A DNA stretch of 64,000 bases from 79-D21 sp964521575 (GTDB lineage Bacteria > Synergistota > Synergistia > Synergistales > 79-D21), in NCBI GenBank assembly GCA_964521575.1, contig CAZFSR010000008.1, positions 46,716-110,715 of the forward strand. The letters run 5' to 3'. This document shows, piece by piece, positions 50,848-60,324 of this stretch. The position numbers and the translations under genes were made by a program. The notes beneath the pieces were generated by a model. It had not been told where the DNA came from. It searched no databases and saw only the letters and a list, made by a program, of their open reading frames with translations. Numbering within the stretch: the stretch's first letter is position 1; each line of letters begins with the position of its first letter.

Positions 50848-50923
50848 GCGCCCGTAGCTCAGTGGACAGAGCGGCGGACTTCGGATCCGTTGGTCGCGGG
50901 TTCAAATCCTGCCGGGCGCGCCA
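50848..50923 (+). tRNA. tRNA-Arg(UCG)
   Basis: 76 nt with CCA. Acceptor GCGCCCG/CGGGCGC, loop CTTCGGA, anticodon UCG. Having UCG rather than ACG for CGN is noted. Confidence 0.95.
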
Positions 50924-50951
50924 GTCAATACAACTGAATAGCGATTTATGT

Positions 50952-51027
50952 GGACCGTTAGCTCAACTGGCAGAGCACCTGACTCTTAATCAGGGGGTTA
51001 CAGGTTCGATTCCTGTACGGTCCACCA
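50952..51027 (+). tRNA. tRNA-Lys(CUU)
   Basis: 76 nt with CCA. Acceptor GGACCGT/ACGGTCC, loop CTCTTAA, anticodon CUU. Confidence 0.95.
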
Positions 51028-51037
51028 TTTTTTTTTC

Positions 51038-51122
51038 GCGAGAGTGGTGGAACAGGTAGACACGCTGGACTTAGGATCCAGTGGCGAAAGCCTTGCGGGT
51101 TCAAGTCCCGCCTCTCGCACCA
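51038..51122 (+). tRNA. tRNA-Leu(UAG)
   Basis: 85 nt with CCA and the long variable arm of a class II tRNA. Acceptor GCGAGAG/CTCTCGC, loop CTTAGGA, anticodon UAG. Confidence 0.96.
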
Positions 51123-51178
51123 GGGAAGCTTCATCCCGGAAGAAACCTTACAGCCAACGCGACGGGGTGTCACGATGA

Positions 51179-51224
51179 AAAGAACCCACCGACTTCCAAG
51201 GGGATCCGGGGGGTTCTTTCTTTA
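51179..51224 (+). terminator. Probable terminator of the tRNA array
   Basis: AAAGAACCC and GGGTTCTTT arms (51179-51187 and 51212-51220) with a 24-base loop that can pair further (TTCCAAGGGGATCC), then CTTTATG. It lies 56 bases after the last tRNA. Confidence 0.6.
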
Positions 51225-51247
51225 TGTGCCTGCTGTTTCAGGTCGTG

Positions 51248-51256
51248 TGGTATACT
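51248..51256 (+). promoter_or_regulatory. Extended -10 promoter of tig
   Basis: TGGTATACT: TG one base before TATACT (51251-51256), with no good -35. It lies about 50 bases before the tig start and after the tRNA-array terminator. Confidence 0.6.
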
Positions 51257-51311
51257 CTTCACGCCTGAGCCCGAATATTGAATGAACGGAACCTGAAAGG
51301 AGTTGTGGCGG

Positions 51312-52682
51312 TTGAAATCCGAGATCGTCTCACAGGAAGGCAACAAACAGAAAATCAGGGCCACGATCGATGCGCAGGAGTTCCAGAAAGCCCTGAACAC
51401 GGTCGTCGGGGAACTGTCCAGGAAAGCCAACATCAAGGGCTTCCGCAAAGGCAAGGTGCCCCGCAACGTCATCGAGATGTACTTTGGCCGCGAAGGGATC
51501 TACTCCGAGGCCCTGGAAAAGGTTCTCCCGACGGCAATGGGTGAAATCATCGAGGAATACGATCTCAACCTGATCGGGGAACCCGATGTGGACCTAGAAG
51601 GCGAAGTGGAGGAGGGGAAACCGGTCACTGCAGTGTTCTCATTTGAGCTGCGTCCTGAAGTAACCCTTCCGGATCTCGCCTCGATCGTCGTGGAAAAACC
51701 CATGATCGAAGTGACCGAAGACATGGTGGAAGCGGCGATCGAGCAGATTCGCCTGCGCCATTCCGAGCTGAAGCCGGTCGCCGACAGGTCGTCCAGGGAG
51801 GGAGATGCCGTTTCCGTCGAGTATACGACTCTTCTCCTGGAAGAAGGGAAAGATAACGCTCCATCCGCTCCGCAAACCACTACGATTCACCTGGACCCCG
51901 AAAACCTTCGGGAGGAACTGAAGAACGCCCTGACCGGCAAGAATGTCGGGGATGAAGAGTCCGTGGAACTGACGATCGAAGAGGAGCATCCTGACCCGTC
52001 GTTGGCGGGGAAGACCCTCCGCTACACCTTGAAAGTCAAGGAAATCCTCGAGCGGATCCTTCCCGAGCTGGATGAGGCCTTTATCCGGAAATATTCCCAG
52101 GAAAGGCTCGACAGCCTTGAAGGCTTCCGGCAGGAAGTCCGTGAGCGCATCGAAGAGCAAATCAGGCAAGATATCCGAAACGCCACCGAGACCAAGGCCC
52201 TGGCCAAGCTGAGGGAGTCTGCCGAGGTCAGCATCCCCGAAAAGCTTGTCGACCGCCAGGTTGCGGCCATGAAGGAAGAAGAGGCTGGGCAGATCAAGAA
52301 ACAGTTCAACCTTTCGATGGAAGAGTACCTGGAGAAAAACGGAATCACGACCGAAACCTTCGAGCAAAGCATCCGTGAACGAGCCGAAAGGACGGTACGC
52401 CAGACACTCATCCTCGAATCCCTGGCTGACGAGCGCTCGATCGAAGTCACCGAGCAGGACATCGAGACAGAGGTCAAGTCGCTTGCAGAGTACCTGAAAT
52501 CGGAACCGGACAGGATTCGCTCTCTCCTGTTCAAGGATCGCGAGAGGATGACCGATTTCCTTCATCGCATCCGCATGAACAAGGCGATCGCTTTGCTCAT
52601 GTCGGAGGTAACGATCAAAGAAGTCCCGGTGGGAACTTCGCTGGAAGGATCGGAAGCTCCTGCGGGAGACAAGCCCGAATAA
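51312..52682 (+). CDS. tig: Trigger factor (ribosome-associated chaperone, prolyl isomerase)
   Basis: 456 residues. Ribosome-binding tail signature GFRKGKVPRNVIEMYFG near residues 45-62, then the FKBP-like domain (residues about 150-240) and the helical C-terminal arms. The TTG at 51312 is chosen because AAAGGAG lies nine bases upstream; a TTG at 51303 would have no spacing. First gene of tig-clpP-clpX-lon. Confidence 0.95.
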   Translation: MKSEIVSQEGNKQKIRATIDAQEFQKALNTVVGELSRKANIKGFRKGKVPRNVIEMYFGREGIYSEALEKVLPTAMGEIIEEYDLNLIGEPDVDLEGEVEEGKPVTAVFSFELRPEVTLPDLASIVVEKPMIEVTEDMVEAAIEQIRLRHSELKPVADRSSREGDAVSVEYTTLLLEEGKDNAPSAPQTTTIHLDPENLREELKNALTGKNVGDEESVELTIEEEHPDPSLAGKTLRYTLKVKEILERILPELDEAFIRKYSQERLDSLEGFRQEVRERIEEQIRQDIRNATETKALAKLRESAEVSIPEKLVDRQVAAMKEEEAGQIKKQFNLSMEEYLEKNGITTETFEQSIRERAERTVRQTLILESLADERSIEVTEQDIETEVKSLAEYLKSEPDRIRSLLFKDRERMTDFLHRIRMNKAIALLMSEVTIKEVPVGTSLEGSEAPAGDKPE

Positions 52683-52697
52683 CGGGGGGATCGCGCC

Positions 52698-53285
52698 ATG
52701 TCGTCCATTCTCGTTCCGATGGTCATCGAGCAGACAGGCAGGGGAGAACGTTCCTACGACATCTACAGTCGCCTGCTCAAGGACAGGATCGTCTTCATCG
52801 GCCAGGAAATTGACGATCACGTCGCAAACATCGTCATCGCACAACTTCTTTTCCTTGAAAGCGAAGACCCGGACAAGGATATCTACCTCTACATCAACAG
52901 TCCCGGCGGAATCGTCACGGCAGGCCTTGCGATTTACGACACCATGCAGTATGTCAAATGCCCGGTTTCGACGATCTGCGTCGGCCAGGCTTCAAGCATG
53001 GCCGCGGTCTTGCTCGCGGCAGGCGGAGAGGGCAAGCGGATTGCCCTCCCGAACGCACGCATCATGATCCATCAGCCACTAGGAGGAGCCCAGGGACAGG
53101 CGACGGATATCGACATCCAGGCGAAGGAAATCCTCCGGGTCCGCGAGACGATCAACGGAATCCTGGCCCGGCACTCGGGGCAAACGATCGACAAGATCGC
53201 CCAGGATACCGACCGCGATTTTTTCATGTCGGCCGCGGAAGCGAAAGACTACGGGATAATCGACCGGATTATCGAGAAGCGCTAG
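52698..53285 (+). CDS. clpP: ATP-dependent Clp protease proteolytic subunit
   Basis: 195-residue serine protease. Ser in GQASSMAAVLLAAG, His in NARIMIHQPLGGAQG, Asp in DTDRDFFM complete the triad. YDIYSRLLKDRIVFIGQEIDD is the usual N-terminus. 15 bases after tig; followed by a terminator before clpX. Confidence 0.97.
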   Translation: MSSILVPMVIEQTGRGERSYDIYSRLLKDRIVFIGQEIDDHVANIVIAQLLFLESEDPDKDIYLYINSPGGIVTAGLAIYDTMQYVKCPVSTICVGQASSMAAVLLAAGGEGKRIALPNARIMIHQPLGGAQGQATDIDIQAKEILRVRETINGILARHSGQTIDKIAQDTDRDFFMSAAEAKDYGIIDRIIEKR

Positions 53286-53312
53286 AAATTTACTCGGCAA
53301 GCGGCAACCCCC

Positions 53313-53350
53313 AAGAAGGGGAGAGTGACCCTCTCCCCTTCTTCTTTTAT
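53313..53350 (+). terminator. Terminator between clpP and clpX
   Basis: Perfect 13-bp stem AAGAAGGGGAGAG / CTCTCCCCTTCTT (53313-53343, loop TGACC), then CTTTTAT. Confidence 0.88.
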
Positions 53351-53420
53351 GCAGCATACGCTAGACTATAAAGTTGTTCCCGGCTTCAGGCAGACTGAAG
53401 CCCCAGAGGGGAGGACCATC

Positions 53421-54704
53421 ATGTTCCAGCAGGACGACGGCGACGGCCGAAAGCGGCGAAACCTTCGCTGCTCTTTTTGCGGTAAGGCTCAGGACGAGGT
53501 CCAGAAGTTGATTTCCGGACCCGGGGTCACCATTTGCAACGAATGTGTCCATCTATGCAACCTTATCCTGAAGGACGAAAGGGACGAAACTCGGGAAAGC
53601 GCCCAACCGTCCCCTTTTTCCATTGACAGCGTTCCCAATCCGAGGGACATTTTCCGTTTCCTGGATCACTATGTCGTCGGGCAGAACCAAGCGAAGAAAA
53701 TCCTTTCCGTTGCGGTTTACAACCATTACCGCAGGATCCAGTGCAACACCGAGGTCAAAGACGATGTCGAGATGCAGAAGAGCAACGTTGTGCTGATCGG
53801 CCCGACCGGCAGCGGAAAGACCTTGCTGGCCCAAAGCATGGCCAGGCTCCTGAAGGTCCCCTTTGCGATGGCCGACGCGACAACCCTGACGGAAGCCGGA
53901 TACGTCGGGGAAGACGTCGAAAACATCCTCGTCAGGCTGCTGCAGGCGGCAGACTACGATTTGAAGGCAGCCGAGAGGGGCATCATCTACCTGGATGAAG
54001 TCGACAAGATCGGTAGAAAATCCGAATCGGCCTCGATCACTCGCGATGTCTCCGGCGAAGGGGTACAGCAGGCACTGCTCCGGATCATAGAAGGAACCGT
54101 CGCCAACGTCCCCCCGAAGGGAGGCAGAAAGCATCCCTACCAGGATTTCATCCAGATGGACACCCGTAACATCCTATTCATTTGCGGAGGTTCCTTCGAG
54201 GGTCTCGAGGAAATCATTGCCCATCGGATCAACAGGAAAACCATCGGCTTCGGGGGTTCGGTCCTGAGCAACGACAAAAGGGCACGATACGAACTCCTCT
54301 CCCGTGTGCAGCCGGAGGATCTCGTCGCTTTCGGTTTTATCCCCGAATTCGTCGGGAGGCTGGCGATCTTCGCTCCCCTTGAAGGTCTAGACGAGGAAGC
54401 CCTTGTCCGGATCCTCAAGGAGCCGAAGAATGCCCTGATCCGGCAGTACGAGAAAGCCTTCGAGCTCGAAGGAGTCCGCCTGCTCTGCACCGACGAGGCC
54501 GTAAGGAGCATCGCTCGCCTTGCCGCAAAACGCAATACGGGAGCCAGGGGCTTGAGGTCCATCATGGAATCGATCATGCTCGACCTGATGTTCGACCTGC
54601 CTTCCAAGGCAGCCGGCATTTCAAGCGTGACGATCACACGTGAAACCGTGGAAGAAGGCTGCCCGCCCTTGATTGAACCGAAAGCCGGCAAGGAGGTCGC
54701 CTGA
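53421..54704 (+). CDS. clpX: ATP-dependent Clp protease ATP-binding subunit ClpX
   Basis: 427-residue AAA+ unfoldase. The zinc-binding domain CSFCGKAQDEVQKLISGP...CNECVHLC (two Cys pairs) is followed by Walker A GPTGSGKT, Walker B YLDEVDKIG and the pore loop. ATG 53421 has GGGGAGGA five bases upstream; the open frame reaches back to the terminator, so the longer start is rejected. Confidence 0.97.
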   Translation: MFQQDDGDGRKRRNLRCSFCGKAQDEVQKLISGPGVTICNECVHLCNLILKDERDETRESAQPSPFSIDSVPNPRDIFRFLDHYVVGQNQAKKILSVAVYNHYRRIQCNTEVKDDVEMQKSNVVLIGPTGSGKTLLAQSMARLLKVPFAMADATTLTEAGYVGEDVENILVRLLQAADYDLKAAERGIIYLDEVDKIGRKSESASITRDVSGEGVQQALLRIIEGTVANVPPKGGRKHPYQDFIQMDTRNILFICGGSFEGLEEIIAHRINRKTIGFGGSVLSNDKRARYELLSRVQPEDLVAFGFIPEFVGRLAIFAPLEGLDEEALVRILKEPKNALIRQYEKAFELEGVRLLCTDEAVRSIARLAAKRNTGARGLRSIMESIMLDLMFDLPSKAAGISSVTITRETVEEGCPPLIEPKAGKEVA

Positions 54705-54707
54705 TAC

Positions 54708-57056
54708 ATGCGGACAGTTGTACCTAAAGGGAAATTGCCGGTTATCCCTGTCAGGGACACCGTTCTCTTTCCTGGAGTGATGGCTCCGCTTTTCATCGGA
54801 AGGGCAAAATCCCTGAAGGCGCTCGAAGACGCCGCCGCAAGAGGGAGACGGGTGGTTGTCGTTGCCCAGAAAACCTTGCAGGAAGAAGATCCTCGGTCAG
54901 AAGACCTTTACGAGGTCGGAACGCTCGCCGCGATCGTCCAGTCTGCCAGGTTGCCGGATGGGACAACCAAAGTCCTGCTGGAAGGTTTGACCCGAATCCA
55001 GGTCGAGGCTTTCGAGATCTCCGACGACCTGATCGAGGCCTGGACGCTGCCTATCCCCTCACAAAATGAGGAAATGCCCGACCAGCCGAGACGACGTGCG
55101 CTCCTTGACCAGTTTGAAAAGGTTGTTTCCTACAGCGGAAAGATCCCCGACGAGATCCCCGCGTCGCTTTCAGAAATAGAAGGACTTTCCATGCTGGCGG
55201 ACATCATCGCCTCCCATATGGACTTGAAAGTGGAGGAAAAGCAGCGAATCCTGGAAACCGCTGATACCATAGCGAGGACTGAATTGCTTTTGAAAATCCT
55301 TGCCCGCGAGGCGGAAATCCTCCAACTGGAGAGCGAAATCCATGACCGGGTCCGGCAGGAAATGGATCGGGCTCACCGCGAATATTACCTGAAGGAACAG
55401 ATGAAGGTGATCCAGACCGAGCTTGACTCTCGAGAAGGGTTGAACGAGGTTGAGGAAATGGCGACGAGGATCCGTGGAGCAAAAATGCCCGCGGATGTGG
55501 AGGAAAAGGCCCTTCACGAACTTGAGCGGTTTTCGAAGATGCCTCCTGTTTCGGCCGAGGCAACCGTGGCCCGTTCATATATCGAGTGGCTGATCGAACT
55601 CCCCTGGAGCCGCACTTCAAGGGACCGGCTTGATATTTCCCTGGCCCGAAAGGTTCTTGATGCGGATCATTACGGGCTGGAGGAAGTCAAGGAGAGGATC
55701 CTGGAATTCCTTGCGGTCCGGAAATTGGCTTCAGAGGATTCCCGCACGCAGGTCATCTGCTTCGTTGGCCCCCCTGGAGTGGGGAAAACGTCCCTGGGCC
55801 GATCCATCGCGAAAGCCATGAAGCGAAAGTTCGTTCAAATGTCCTTGGGAGGCATCCGTGACGAAGCGGAGATCCGGGGACACCGCCGGACCTATGTGGG
55901 AGCGCTCCCTGGCAGGATTCTCCAGAAAATCCGCCAGGCGGGGACTCGAAATCCCGTTTTGCTTCTTGACGAGATCGACAAGGTCGGAACCGATTTTCGA
56001 GGCGACCCTTCGTCAGCCTTGCTCGAGGTCCTCGACTCCGAACAGAATTTCGCCTTCACGGACCATTTCCTCGAGGTTCCTTTCGACCTAGGGAGAACCC
56101 TCTTCATCACGACGGCCAATGTGACCCATACGATTCCGGGTCCTCTGCAGGACCGGATGGAAATCATCCATATCCCGGGCTACGTGACCGAGGAGAAGAT
56201 CCAGATCGCCCACCGGCACCTTTGGCCGAAGGTCGTGAAATCAAGCGGGCTGAAGGGGATCGACATCTCTCTCGAAACGGAAACCATGCAGGTGATCGTG
56301 GAGCGTTACACCAGCGAGGCCGGGGTCAGGGAACTGGAACGCCTCCTGTCGCGAATCGCACGCAAGCTCGCGAGGAAAATCCTGGAAAACGGAAACGGAA
56401 GAAAAAAGGCGAGGGGGAAACTCTCCTTCAGGATCGAGCCAAAGGACCTGACAGAATACCTCGGCGTTCCGAGGAAACGTCATCCCTCACTGCCGGAAGC
56501 TGACCAGGTGGGAACGGCAGTAGGGCTGGCCTGGACAGAAGCCGGAGGGGAAGCCCTTGTGGTCGAAAGCGTCACGATGAAGGGAAAAGGAGGACTCACC
56601 CTGACCGGCAATCTGGGTGAGATCATGCAGGAATCGGCAACCGCCGCGATGGGCTACCTCCGCTCGACGGCGGAGAAGTGGGGACTCGATGAGCTGGCCT
56701 GGCAGGCCATGGACACTCATGTCCATGTTCCCGAAGGAGCGATTCCGAAGGATGGCCCTTCGGCGGGAATCACCATTGCCACCGCTCTACTTTCCGCCCT
56801 GAGCGGCCGCCCGGTTCGCCATGATCTGGCCATGACCGGAGAAATCACTCTTCGCGGCACCGTTCTTCCCGTCGGCGGAATCAAGGAAAAAGTCCTAGCC
56901 GCAAGGCGTCACGAAATACGCCGCCTGATCCTGCCCGAAGCCAACAAGGCGGATTGGGAAGAATTGCCCGGCTGGATCCGTGAAAACATGAACGCATGTT
57001 TCGTCTCCTCCGCGGCGGAGGTTTTCGAGCTGGCCATAAGGGAAGAGGCTTCCTGA
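54708..57056 (+). CDS. lon: ATP-dependent protease La
   Basis: 782 residues: LON N-domain (LPVIPVRDTVLFPGVMAPLFIGR), coiled middle, AAA+ module with GPPGVGKTSLG and LLDEIDKVG, and the protease domain with catalytic Ser (PKDGPSAGITIA) and Lys (GGIKEKVLAARR). Soluble, not the membrane type. Three bases after clpX, so translation is likely coupled. Confidence 0.97.
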   Translation: MRTVVPKGKLPVIPVRDTVLFPGVMAPLFIGRAKSLKALEDAAARGRRVVVVAQKTLQEEDPRSEDLYEVGTLAAIVQSARLPDGTTKVLLEGLTRIQVEAFEISDDLIEAWTLPIPSQNEEMPDQPRRRALLDQFEKVVSYSGKIPDEIPASLSEIEGLSMLADIIASHMDLKVEEKQRILETADTIARTELLLKILAREAEILQLESEIHDRVRQEMDRAHREYYLKEQMKVIQTELDSREGLNEVEEMATRIRGAKMPADVEEKALHELERFSKMPPVSAEATVARSYIEWLIELPWSRTSRDRLDISLARKVLDADHYGLEEVKERILEFLAVRKLASEDSRTQVICFVGPPGVGKTSLGRSIAKAMKRKFVQMSLGGIRDEAEIRGHRRTYVGALPGRILQKIRQAGTRNPVLLLDEIDKVGTDFRGDPSSALLEVLDSEQNFAFTDHFLEVPFDLGRTLFITTANVTHTIPGPLQDRMEIIHIPGYVTEEKIQIAHRHLWPKVVKSSGLKGIDISLETETMQVIVERYTSEAGVRELERLLSRIARKLARKILENGNGRKKARGKLSFRIEPKDLTEYLGVPRKRHPSLPEADQVGTAVGLAWTEAGGEALVVESVTMKGKGGLTLTGNLGEIMQESATAAMGYLRSTAEKWGLDELAWQAMDTHVHVPEGAIPKDGPSAGITIATALLSALSGRPVRHDLAMTGEITLRGTVLPVGGIKEKVLAARRHEIRRLILPEANKADWEELPGWIRENMNACFVSSAAEVFELAIREEAS

Positions 57057-57661
57057 TGCCGCTTCGATGGCAATATGAATCGGTAGTCACGGCCTTCCTT
57101 GAAAACCAGCTTCCACCGCGTAGTGTTCCCGAGATTGCGGTCCTGGGAAGGTCAAATGTGGGAAAATCCAGCCTGATCAACAAGCTGGTTGGCCAGAAAA
57201 TAGCGCGTTCCAGCGGAACACCGGGCAAAACCCGCAGTATCAATTTTTTCCGTTTGAGAGGGAAAAACACTTTTTATCTCGTCGACCTTCCAGGATACGG
57301 ATACTCCGCGGTTTCCCAGGAGACCCGCCAAGGCTGGAAACGGCTGGTGGATGCCTATACCGCCCGTTCGGGGGTTATCCTGCACCTGCACCTCGTCGAT
57401 TTCAGGCATGGGTTTCTCAAGGCCGACGAACAGCTGCGGGCATGGCTCGCACACCAGGAAGCGCCAACCGTGACTGTATTCACTAAGGCCGATAAAATAC
57501 CAAGAGGGAAGTGGAAATCTCTTCTTTCTAGCTATTACTCGGGCAAAGAACCCGCGTTCGTCACGTCGGCGGAATCCGGTACCGGTGTTGACGAGCTGCG
57601 GCTATTTTTGGAAGATTACGTGGACCGGTCCCTTGCGGAAAACGGTCACGAGGAGGAATGA
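57056..57661 (+). CDS. yihA: Ribosome biogenesis GTP-binding protein YihA/YsxC (EngB)
   Basis: 201 residues: G1 GRSNVGKSSLINKL, GTPGKTRSINFF, DLPGYGYSAV, TKADKI. ATG 57056 overlaps the lon stop (TGATG), the lon-engB pairing seen in many genomes. Needed for 50S assembly. The stop overlaps the valS ribosome-site region. Confidence 0.96.
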   Translation: MPLRWQYESVVTAFLENQLPPRSVPEIAVLGRSNVGKSSLINKLVGQKIARSSGTPGKTRSINFFRLRGKNTFYLVDLPGYGYSAVSQETRQGWKRLVDAYTARSGVILHLHLVDFRHGFLKADEQLRAWLAHQEAPTVTVFTKADKIPRGKWKSLLSSYYSGKEPAFVTSAESGTGVDELRLFLEDYVDRSLAENGHEEE

Positions 57662-57663
57662 CG

Positions 57664-60324
57664 ATGAGTGAGGCCAGCGGCAATCTTGGAAAATCCTACG
57701 ATCCCAAGCCTATCGAGGACAAATGGTATGCCTGGTGGATTGAACACCGGCTATTCGAGGGCAACGCTGATACAGACCGAAATCCCTTCAGCATCGTCAT
57801 CCCGCCTCCCAACGTAACGGGCTCGCTTCACATGGGACATGCCCTGAACAACACCCTTCAGGACATCCAATGCCGGTACAAAAGAATGAACGGCTATGAC
57901 GTTTTGTGGCTTCCTGGAACGGACCATGCCGGAATCGCCACCCAGAACGTCGTGGAGCGCAACCTTGCAAGCCAGGGCATATCCCGCCACGAACTGGGCC
58001 GCGAGGCTTTCGTTGGCAAGGTCTGGGAGTGGAAGGAGCAATACGGGAACCGTATCGTCAATCAGTTGAAAAAGCTCGGTGCTTCGTGTGACTGGCGCCG
58101 TGAACGCTTCACGATGGACGAGGGGCTTTCCAGGGCCGTCCGGGCGGTTTTCGTGCGGCTTTACAAGGAAGGCCTCATCTACAAGGGGAAATACATCATT
58201 AATTGGTGCCCCCGCTGCCAAACCGCGCTTTCCGACCTTGAGGTCGATCACCAGGAATCGACCGGCCACCTATACCACGTGATCTACCGTTTCTCCGGGG
58301 GGGACGGGGGCGTCACCGTCGCGACGACGAGACCGGAGACCATCCTCGGGGATGTGGCAATCGCCGTCCATCCCCGGGACGAAAAAAACCGGCACCTTGT
58401 CGGCAGGACCGTCATTGTCCCCCTGGTTGAAAGGGAAATCCCGATCATCGAGGACCCTATGGTCGATCCAGAGTTCGGCACAGGTTGCGTGAAGATCACC
58501 CCGGCCCACGACCCGAACGATTTCCTCGTGGGGCAGCGCCATGGGCTGGAGTCCATCCAGGTCATCGATTCCGAGGGGCGAATGAACGAGACCGCCGGAA
58601 AATACCGCGGTCTTGACCGCTTCGAAGCAAGAAAGGCCATCCTGGAAGACCTCACCGGGGAGGGGAACCTCCTCCGAATTGACGAGCACATCCACTCGGT
58701 CGGGCAGTGTTATCGATGCCGGACAGTCGTGGAACCCTACCTCTCGGAACAATGGTTCGTGAAGGCAAAGCCTCTAGCCGAGGCGGGGGTCGAAGCGGTC
58801 AAGGCCGGGCGTATCCGGTTCGTCCCGGAACAATGGACCGGCACCTATTACCAATGGATGGAAGAAATCCGCGATTGGTGCATTTCCCGGCAGCTCTGGT
58901 GGGGACACCGCATCCCTGCCTGGACATGCTCGTCATGCGGGCATATCACCGTCTCGGAAACGGACCCCGATCTCTGTGAATCGTGCGGTTCCCCGAACAT
59001 CCACCAGGACGAGGACGTCCTGGACACTTGGTTCAGCAGCGCGCTTTGGCCCTTTTCCACCCTCGGATGGCCGGACCGTACGCCGGAGCTCGCTCACTAC
59101 TACCCGACAAGCTTGCTGGTTACCGGATTCGACATCATCTTCTTCTGGGTGGCCCGCATGATCATGATGGGGCTACACTTCATGGAAGAAGTCCCCTTCA
59201 GGGACACATACATCCATGCCCTCGTTCGGGACGAGTCCGGGCAGAAGATGAGCAAGTCAAAAGGAAACGTCATCGATCCACTCGACGTTATTGAAGAATA
59301 TGGTGCCGATGCCCTTCGGCTAACCCTTGCGGCCCTCACGGTGCAGGGACGGGATATCCTGCTCAGCACAAACCGCATCGAGACCTTCCGTTTCTTCCTC
59401 AACAAGCTCTGGAACGCCAGCCGACTCGCCCTCTCTTCTCTCGAAGGCATGACGGTCAACCGGGAAATCGAGCCGAAGAAACTGCGCCTGCACGATCGGT
59501 GGATCCTCGCAAGGCTGGACGAGGTGATCGAGGAAACGACCCGTTTCCTCGACGGCTACTTCTTCGGGGAAGCCGCCAAACTCCTTTATGATTTCGTCTG
59601 GGGGGAACTCTGCGACTGGTACCTTGAGATGGCCAAACCCGCCCTCAAAGGCGAGGAAGGAGCAGACCGCAAGAAGGCGACACAAGGCGTTCTGTGTCGT
59701 GTTTTCGAGTCCGTCCTCAAGCTTCTGCACCCCTTCATCCCGTTCCTGACGGAGGAACTCTGGCACACGTTCTCATTCTCAGGGAAATCCCTCCAGGAGG
59801 AACGATGGCCGAAACCCTTCGGTAATGGGGGAGGGACATGCCTGGAAGAAATGGCCGCTTTCCAGCAGGCCGTTCGAGCGATCCGCAACCTCAGGGCGGA
59901 AGCCCGCCTGAATCCTCAGCAAAAGGCCCCGCTTGTTCGCGCGGCCCTTCGAGAGGACATGGAAACGCTTTTCAGGGAAAACTCGGACATTTTGTGCCTC
60001 CTGTGCCGGGTTGAACACCTCGAATGGTCCGGAAAAGGTGCGGTTCATTCGGGGAAATGCCTGAGCGCCGTCCTGCCGCAGGGTTCTTTTTACCTCGAGG
60101 TCGAGGGGCTTATCGACATAGAGGCTGAAATCGGAAGACTTAGGCAGGAGCTGGAAAAACTCGAGGGAGACCTGAAAAGGTCAAGGGCAAAGCTTGACAA
60201 TGCCCAGTTTGTCGGTAACGCCCCAGCCGATGTTGTGGAAAAAGAAAGGGACCGCCTTCGGGAGGGTGAAGCCAGAATCCTTCGAATCCGCGATAACATA
60301 AGGAGCCTCGGCACCGGTGAGTGA
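57664..60324 (+). CDS. valS: Valyl-tRNA synthetase
   Basis: 886 residues, class I. HIGH-type GSLHMGHALNNTLQD, KMSKS in GQKMSKSKGNVIDPL, editing domain with ATTRPETILGDVAIAVHP, and the C-terminal coiled-coil arm (IEAEIGRLRQELEKLEGDLKRSRAKLD). ATG 57664 has GGAGG seven bases upstream; the ATG two codons earlier has no spacing. Overlaps folC by eight bases. Confidence 0.97.
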   Translation: MSEASGNLGKSYDPKPIEDKWYAWWIEHRLFEGNADTDRNPFSIVIPPPNVTGSLHMGHALNNTLQDIQCRYKRMNGYDVLWLPGTDHAGIATQNVVERNLASQGISRHELGREAFVGKVWEWKEQYGNRIVNQLKKLGASCDWRRERFTMDEGLSRAVRAVFVRLYKEGLIYKGKYIINWCPRCQTALSDLEVDHQESTGHLYHVIYRFSGGDGGVTVATTRPETILGDVAIAVHPRDEKNRHLVGRTVIVPLVEREIPIIEDPMVDPEFGTGCVKITPAHDPNDFLVGQRHGLESIQVIDSEGRMNETAGKYRGLDRFEARKAILEDLTGEGNLLRIDEHIHSVGQCYRCRTVVEPYLSEQWFVKAKPLAEAGVEAVKAGRIRFVPEQWTGTYYQWMEEIRDWCISRQLWWGHRIPAWTCSSCGHITVSETDPDLCESCGSPNIHQDEDVLDTWFSSALWPFSTLGWPDRTPELAHYYPTSLLVTGFDIIFFWVARMIMMGLHFMEEVPFRDTYIHALVRDESGQKMSKSKGNVIDPLDVIEEYGADALRLTLAALTVQGRDILLSTNRIETFRFFLNKLWNASRLALSSLEGMTVNREIEPKKLRLHDRWILARLDEVIEETTRFLDGYFFGEAAKLLYDFVWGELCDWYLEMAKPALKGEEGADRKKATQGVLCRVFESVLKLLHPFIPFLTEELWHTFSFSGKSLQEERWPKPFGNGGGTCLEEMAAFQQAVRAIRNLRAEARLNPQQKAPLVRAALREDMETLFRENSDILCLLCRVEHLEWSGKGAVHSGKCLSAVLPQGSFYLEVEGLIDIEAEIGRLRQELEKLEGDLKRSRAKLDNAQFVGNAPADVVEKERDRLREGEARILRIRDNIRSLGTGE